Source: Adineta vaga (taxonomy: Eukaryota > Rotifera). Taken from it: DNA of 64,000 bases. A program made the translations under genes and the position numbers. This document shows positions 58,432 to 64,000 of the stretch, one piece after another. Each line of letters starts with the position of its first letter. Position 1 is the first letter of the stretch. The DNA lies in assembly GCA_021613535.1 (NCBI GenBank), contig CP075492.1, forward strand, positions 11,966,001-12,030,000. The letters are read 5' to 3'. The notes below the pieces were generated by a model. It was not told where the DNA came from. It saw only the letters and a list, made by a program, of their open reading frames with translations, and ran no database searches.

Positions 58432-60548
58432 TCAATAAACTTTACTTGATTCATCCATTCGAAAGGCATTTTCAGAATTCATCGCTAAACAAAGAGGAAA
58501 AGAAAGGTTATACATAAATTAAATGATCTTGGAGTTACCTTCAATATTCGCTTCAGCTTCTCGACGATCTTTAACAATAAAAAAAGCTGCAGAAAGGAAA
58601 ACATTCCACCTAAACAAGCAACAACTGGTGTTAATAACAATCCATTACGTAAAGAGCTCCAACGAATTGTAGGATCTTCTGAACCTTTCCGATAATAATC
58701 ACTGATAATACCAACTATATAGGGACTGGATGCATCGCCCTACAAAATAAAATATTAAATGATCAAGATGAATTTAGATAGAAACAACTGACCAATAAAT
58801 GCATAATAAATAATTGAATCGAACTTGCTGTGGAACGTCTTGATGGAACAATAACATACTACAGGAGATTTAGAAAAACGAATTCTTATTTCAAATTCAG
58901 TTGAAAATTTTACCATCAACATATCCGATATTAATGCCCAATTACTGGAAAGAAGTGTTTCACAAATAAATATACAGATCCATGTTGTTATTTTATCGCT
59001 TTTAGAGAATATAAGTAGAACAACTAAAAATGGTAAGGATAGAAGTACAGCAACACCACAAACAATTGGATCACCACGAAGATTTCGTTTTCGATAACTA
59101 TAAGATAAAGTTTTTTCATGTAAATTCAAACGAAATTCATGACATCGAGTGACGATGTGTAGTTGAACTTTCTCGATAGACTTACCGTCTAGCAATCTCA
59201 CTTCCAAGTAGTACACCAAGTAATCCCGATGCACACGTTATGATACCGAAATAAAGACTAACACTAAAAAGAAAAAAAAAGTCAAGTATTTAATTATTAA
59301 TGTTAGAAAATGCAGTACTTTTCTTCAGTTTCCGTCTCAATTTGAGCAAATTGAAGAAATTTTGGACCATGCCATGCAAGAGAACCTAATGCAAATGCTA
59401 CCCATGTAAATCCCAGAGTTGTTAGAACAAAACTTTTTCTAAACGAAATATTATAGTCATCAAACTATTTCATCAACATTGAATTTTGACAAACACTTTA
59501 ACGATCTTTATGACGTCAGAGAACCAACTTTCACGTTTCAGAATTTGTGCTCCATCAGCACTACCTCGATCTGGTTCTTTGACAAGAATAGCAAGTAATA
59601 TGACACAGATGAAACCAAGAGGTGGTGTCACCTAAAGAAATAAATTGATCTATATACTTTTTTTTCATTAGACAAAATTCATTACTCGTAAAGCCCAACG
59701 CCAATCTCCACCAAATGCTCTGGAAACAGACGAGCCAACAATATAACCGAGACCACTATATTGAAATTAATTGAAATTATTTCTTGGGTAAACATCTCAT
59801 TTTTACCCGCCTAATGGAACAGCAATATTAAAAATGGCTAACATAAGTGTTCTCTTATCATGTTTATACATATCTGCAATAATAGTTGGTGCAATACATG
59901 AATAAGATGCTTCACCAACACCGACTAATCCACGTAAAATTAGAAATAAAGGAAATAACTAAGCAGACTAGATTGAATTAGGAAATAAATATGTTTTAGA
60001 TAAAATTTACATTCTCTGGAACAAATGATCCAGCTAAAGTAGTCAATGACCAAAAACTAACACCAAAAATAATGATCAATTTCCGACTATATCGATCTCT
60101 AAAAAATAACAAAGAAAAGACTTTCTATTAATGTTTTTTTTTAAATTAATTTTTACCCTAAATAACCAAATAATGGTGCTAATGCCATGTAACTACAAAC
60201 AAATACTGTCTGCAGAAGTCCACTTGTTTGATCCGAAATGTTGAAACGTTTTTCAATTACTTTTAATACTCCTAAAGATAAATTTATTTATGAATAAGAA
60301 GTATTTTATCAATATTCAATGATTACCAGCAATGGCAAATCGATCCATATAGTTAAGTAAATTGATTAGAAATAAAACAAGCATAGTAATAGCATTTTTG
60401 TATCGATCTCGACGAGAAGATCGACTTGAAAGAATTACCTAAAGAAAATGAACGATATAATAGGGTAAAAATTTCTAAATATAAATCATACATTTGGTTC
60501 TATATCAGTTTCAAGTACTGGTAATGTATCCGGAATAGCAACCGACAT
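58432..60548 (-). CDS. spinster-family MFS transporter
   Basis: Lysosomal or plasma-membrane major-facilitator transporter; spinster (SPNS) proteins export sphingosine-1-phosphate or lysophospholipids. The ATG at 60548 opens a gene of about 13 short exons. Diagnostic pieces are [13 protein letters not shown] (TM1), [27 protein letters not shown] (MFS motif A), [55 protein letters not shown], a glycine-rich second half ([13 protein letters not shown]), [14 protein letters not shown], and [17 protein letters not shown]. About 12 transmembrane helices are expected. The C-terminus ends ESSKVY at 58432. SPNS1 is the closest by memory, but paralogues cannot be separated here. Confidence 0.92.
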
Positions 60549-61083
60549 GATGAACGCACTCTAATCTAACTGTGTCAACATATGGGTAACCTACTCAGCA
60601 ATGTAATATATCCATTCATTTTTCTTCTAGATATTTCAATCTTCTTCAGTTTATTTATCACAAATAAAAAAGTTACAGGTAGACCTTTTTAACATTGTCA
60701 ACTAGTGGCATCTTGATGTGCCGATAAAACTTTATACGCTCTTAGCAATCTTCCACTATATGATGTACTGTTTTCACATCAGCTGCTTCGAAATTCGAAC
60801 TATTATTTCGTTCTTGAGTATCAAGGGTAATAAAGAAAAGAAAGAAAACAACATTTCAGTCATAATTTATTTTGATCATACAGTAAAACAAGTATGATTA
60901 GTTTCGTCATTTTCAACGTAACTATTCATATCTTAATTGAGTATGACAGTTTTTGATTCGATATTTGTTCGTGAATAATAAAAATCGATGACGTGCGTCT
61001 GTCTGCTTCCCTATAATAATTTTAATATTAAACAAAAAAGATATTGTATAAAGTAGCACTCAGAGGGCAAAAATACACTAGTT
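60549..61083. other. divergent promoter region
   Basis: 535 bp between the spinster gene (-) and the ART-TPR gene (+). AT-rich, with the reading frame of the latter open slightly upstream (61044) in another phase. No specific element recognised. Confidence 0.5.
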
Positions 61084-63492
61084 ATGTCGGAGGCGAAAAT
61101 TATAGAAAGGGAATATTTTTCCTACGAGAAGAAGTACCTGTGTCATTCGCTTATAAGTATTTTGTCAACTATAGGTATGTATCCAGAAATCGACGATATA
61201 GAATCAACCGTATTCTGCGGTTGTAGTGATACAAAAGATACAAAACAACTATCTTCTCTTTCGAAATATTCAACAACTTGTCCATTTCTTAACATACAAC
61301 GAATGCAAAGTATTCAACTGATTTGGTTAAGTCACGATATTGAATGTGATCAGACAATTGTTCAATTGCAATATATTGTTAGCAACGTTCATACATATAC
61401 CAATAGTGATCAATGCATTGAATTTATTCAAACTATCAATGACAGTAAAGTCTATTTGATTATATCAGATCGTCTTGCACAACATACTTTACCTCTTTTA
61501 CATGGTATATCGCAATTAGACACGATTTTTATATTATCCTCAAATGAAACATATGATAAACAATGGATTAAAGAATGGATGAAAATTAAAGGTATTTTTA
61601 CAGAAATTTCAACAATCTGTGAAGTTTTAAAGAAAATGATTGATCATTATGAAGAAAATTCCATATCATTTAGTTTTATATCATTCAATCAAAATTTTGA
61701 TCAAGTAGATCCAACATACGTGTATACTCAAATTTTAAAAGAAATCTTACCAACAATTAAATATGAAGGAAAATCTATAAAACAATTTACTGATTATTGT
61801 CGAAAGATATTCGTTAAAAATACTTATCAATTGAATAATATTACAGAATTCGAACAATCATATCATCGAAAAACACCAATTTGGTGGTATACTCGTTTTT
61901 CTTTTCTTTATTCAATGCTTAATCGTGCATTACGATTAATGAATGGAGATCTTATTGTACCAATGGGTTTCTTTATTGCTGATCTTCATCAACATATCGA
62001 ACAATTACATAACAAACAATACAGTAATCAATCGACTAGCCAACCATTTATTGTCTATCATGGACAAGGTTTATCCAAAGTGACTTTTGAACAGATGTCA
62101 AAATCTATAAGTACTGTCATGTCATTTAATAGTTTTCTAATCACCAATACGAATATCGAAAAGTCTCGTACATTCGCTGAAAATGCTGTGAATGCTTCCG
62201 ATTTAATAGGAATTATTTTCATTATACACATTGATTCAACTCAATCAACAACATCATTTGTTTCGATTCGTGACGTCAGTTATTCTCAGGAAGAAAATGA
62301 GATTCTCTTTTCTTTACATACAATCTTTCATATAGATAGTATTAAATCAGTCGATGATAATAATCGCCTCTATGAAGTGAATTTAACACTTGTCAATGAT
62401 AAGAATAAAGAATTATATGATTTTACCGATAAAATCAGACAGGAAACGTTTTCGAACAATGAAGGCTGGCATCGGTTAAGTTTAGTTTTAATCAAAATGA
62501 ATCGATTAGAACAAGCCGAAGAAATTTATAATAATCGACTCAACCAAATAGCAAATCAAAATGAAGAAGCATATATTTATATACAATTAGGTTGGATTAA
62601 AGAAAAACAAGAGAAATATTTGGAAGCAATTCAATGGTATAACAAATCAGTTATGATTTATCGAAAAATTCTACCATTTCATCATCTTACTTTAATTAAT
62701 TTATACAAATGGATTGCCAGTATATATTATAACATAAGTGAGTATTCGAAAGCACTTCAATTGTATGAAGAAACTCTTCAAATTCAACAAATAACATTAC
62801 CATCGAATCATATTGATTTGGCTGATATTTACAATCACATCGGTAATATACATTACAATATGAAGAACTATTCGAAAGCACTTTTATCTCATGAAAAAGC
62901 TCGTACAATTCGAAAACAATCACTATTTGCTACTCATTCAGATTTAATCTTGTCTTATAATAATATTGGTATTGTGTATTTCAGTATGGGTAATTATTCT
63001 CAAGCACTTGTATATCATCACAAAAGTCTTGTAATTCAACAACAAAAGTTTCCTCTTGATCAATTCAGTCTCAGTAAATCATACGATACTATTGGAAATA
63101 TACATTATACGATGAATGATTATAAACAAGCACTTGAATTTTATGAGAAAGCTCTCGAAATTCGTGAACAATCACTTTCTTCGACTCATCTCGATCTAGC
63201 AAAGTCATATAACAATATTGGTGATGCATACGAGAGTATGAATCATTATTCGGAAGCACTTCTATCATATGAAAAAGCTCTGACAATTCAACGCCAATCA
63301 CTTTCTTCCAGCCATGAAGATCTGTCGAAATCCTACTATGATATTGGTCATGTGCTACATAAAATGGGTGATTATTTACAAGCACTTTCATCTTATAGCA
63401 AAGCGCTTAAAATTCAACAACAACTACTTCCTTTTAATCATCCTGATTTAATTACAACTTACGAGAACATTAGCATGTGTACTATAGTTTAA
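61084..63492 (+). CDS. ADP-ribosyltransferase-like plus TPR protein, frameshifted at the 3' end
   Basis: Intronless frame of 802 residues. The N-terminal 250 residues have no family I recognise. Residues about 300-440 resemble the arginine ADP-ribosyltransferase fold common in bdelloid ART-TPR proteins. At the usual catalytic arginine the sequence reads VYHGQG (H for R), and the STS element reads ITN; the E-x-E region (EENEILF) is kept. Ten or so kinesin-light-chain-type TPRs of 42 residues follow from about residue 470 (ASIYYNISEYSKALQLYEE and similar). The frame shifts near 63470-63478, ending at 63492, and coding-like TPR sequence continues in a different frame to 63753 (with an in-frame TAA) and then to a stop at 63836. 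Catalysis is therefore doubtful; a degenerating family member is likely. Confidence 0.8.
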   Translation: MSEAKIIEREYFSYEKKYLCHSLISILSTIGMYPEIDDIESTVFCGCSDTKDTKQLSSLSKYSTTCPFLNIQRMQSIQLIWLSHDIECDQTIVQLQYIVSNVHTYTNSDQCIEFIQTINDSKVYLIISDRLAQHTLPLLHGISQLDTIFILSSNETYDKQWIKEWMKIKGIFTEISTICEVLKKMIDHYEENSISFSFISFNQNFDQVDPTYVYTQILKEILPTIKYEGKSIKQFTDYCRKIFVKNTYQLNNITEFEQSYHRKTPIWWYTRFSFLYSMLNRALRLMNGDLIVPMGFFIADLHQHIEQLHNKQYSNQSTSQPFIVYHGQGLSKVTFEQMSKSISTVMSFNSFLITNTNIEKSRTFAENAVNASDLIGIIFIIHIDSTQSTTSFVSIRDVSYSQEENEILFSLHTIFHIDSIKSVDDNNRLYEVNLTLVNDKNKELYDFTDKIRQETFSNNEGWHRLSLVLIKMNRLEQAEEIYNNRLNQIANQNEEAYIYIQLGWIKEKQEKYLEAIQWYNKSVMIYRKILPFHHLTLINLYKWIASIYYNISEYSKALQLYEETLQIQQITLPSNHIDLADIYNHIGNIHYNMKNYSKALLSHEKARTIRKQSLFATHSDLILSYNNIGIVYFSMGNYSQALVYHHKSLVIQQQKFPLDQFSLSKSYDTIGNIHYTMNDYKQALEFYEKALEIREQSLSSTHLDLAKSYNNIGDAYESMNHYSEALLSYEKALTIQRQSLSSSHEDLSKSYYDIGHVLHKMGDYLQALSSYSKALKIQQQLLPFNHPDLITTYENISMCTIV

Positions 63493-63836
63493 AAGATTAT
63501 CCAAAAGCACTTTCGTTATATGAAAAAGTTCTGAAAATTCAACAACAAATATCATCTTGTAATCAAGTTGATTTAAGCCATTCTTACGTAAATATTGGTA
63601 ATACACAAGTCAAAATGGCTGATCATTCGAAAGCACTTTCATCATACAGAAAAGCTTTTCAAATTCGAAAACAATCACCTTATACAAATCGTTCTCATTC
63701 TATTGTCATCTGTAATAACGTGGAGCATATGGAAGGCAGTACAAATGATCATTAAGAAAAATGTTCGTTCTATGAACGTGCTCTATCGACTCGACGACGT
63801 CAACTACAATTAGATTTATCCAATCCATGCAAATAG
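63477..63836 (+). pseudogene. out-of-frame 3' remainder of the ART-TPR gene
   Basis: After the shift near 63475, a TPR-like frame (YYSLKDYPKALSLYEKVLKI, then HSKALSSYRKAFQIRKQSP) runs to a TAA at 63753-63755 and, past this stop in the same phase, continues FYERALSTRRRQLQL to a TAG at 63836. This is the same repeat family as the upstream gene. It is consistent with a decaying 3' end, or with two indel errors in the assembly. Confidence 0.6.
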
Positions 63837-64000
63837 AGAATTAACATAGAGGGCATTAATCTTGTGGTTTTTACATATTAAAAAGTAAAAATTTCGAACT
63901 CAACATTTTAATATAGAACACAGAAGATATGATTAGTGTGTATTGTAGACGAAGAGTTGGTAATATCATGAAGATATAGTTCCTAAGATAAGAATAAGAA
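63837..64000. other. right edge, no gene seen
   Basis: 164 bp of AT-rich DNA following the ART-TPR remainder; nothing recognised. Confidence 0.5.

Noticed and set aside
1-64000. Bacterial-style operons, CRISPR arrays or intact transposons
   Set aside because: Spliceosomal introns, polyA signals and gene content are those of an animal. No repeat-spacer arrays, terminal inverted repeats with transposase, or reverse transcriptase were seen.

Overview
The window looks like nuclear DNA of a bdelloid rotifer (Adineta/Rotaria type). It is AT-rich and gene-dense, with animal genes split by many introns of roughly 50-60 nt. It ends in an ADP-ribosyltransferase-like plus tetratricopeptide-repeat gene of the kind expanded in bdelloids, and carries one gene of a mainly bacterial family (DUF2252). 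The organism assignment is an inference from gene content; no species marker is present. I saw no CRISPR array and no intact transposon.

Layout. 1-13 kb: 3' part of a RGS-like/C1/DH/PH Rho exchange factor (+), a KIF9 kinesin (-) and the glutamate-cysteine ligase catalytic subunit (-). 14-23 kb: an unrecognised single-pass membrane protein (+), lysosomal di-N-acetylchitobiase (-), a THAP-THAP-zinc-finger regulator (-) and a nucleoside hydrolase (-). 23-34 kb, all +: DUF2252 protein, a short intronless gene with a TATA box, a ubiquitin-like protein, RIC3, USP5/13-type deubiquitinase, EMC6 and a 91-residue membrane protein. 36-43 kb: a RUN-domain RUSC-like protein (+), tRNA-Pro(AGG) (+) and a KIF12 kinesin with two possible first exons (+). 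44-49 kb, all -: PAX1/9, EXOSC9 and ALG11. 51-64 kb: LRR-Ig receptor (+), small membrane protein (-), GlpQ-type phosphodiesterase (-), TMEM59 (+), spinster transporter (-) and the ART-TPR gene (+).

Genes working together. Two same-strand clusters are spaced like operons. RIC3-USP5-EMC6 has gaps of 151 and 197 bp, and ALG11-EXOSC9 has a gap of 83 bp. Each downstream gene has a pyrimidine tract plus AG just before its ATG. Spliced-leader trans-splicing is established in bdelloids, so these are candidate polycistronic units. Their members do not share one pathway, although RIC3 and EMC6 both act on membrane proteins in the ER.

Most notable: the candidate operons; the spliced, probably horizontally acquired DUF2252 gene; the double-THAP/AT-hook/POGZ-type finger protein whose start codon is split by an intron; phase-matched alternative first exons in KIF12; and one-base frameshifts in the USP5 and ART-TPR genes, which could be real lesions or assembly errors. 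Exon coordinates were read by eye from splice signals and protein-family similarity recalled from memory; no alignments were run.
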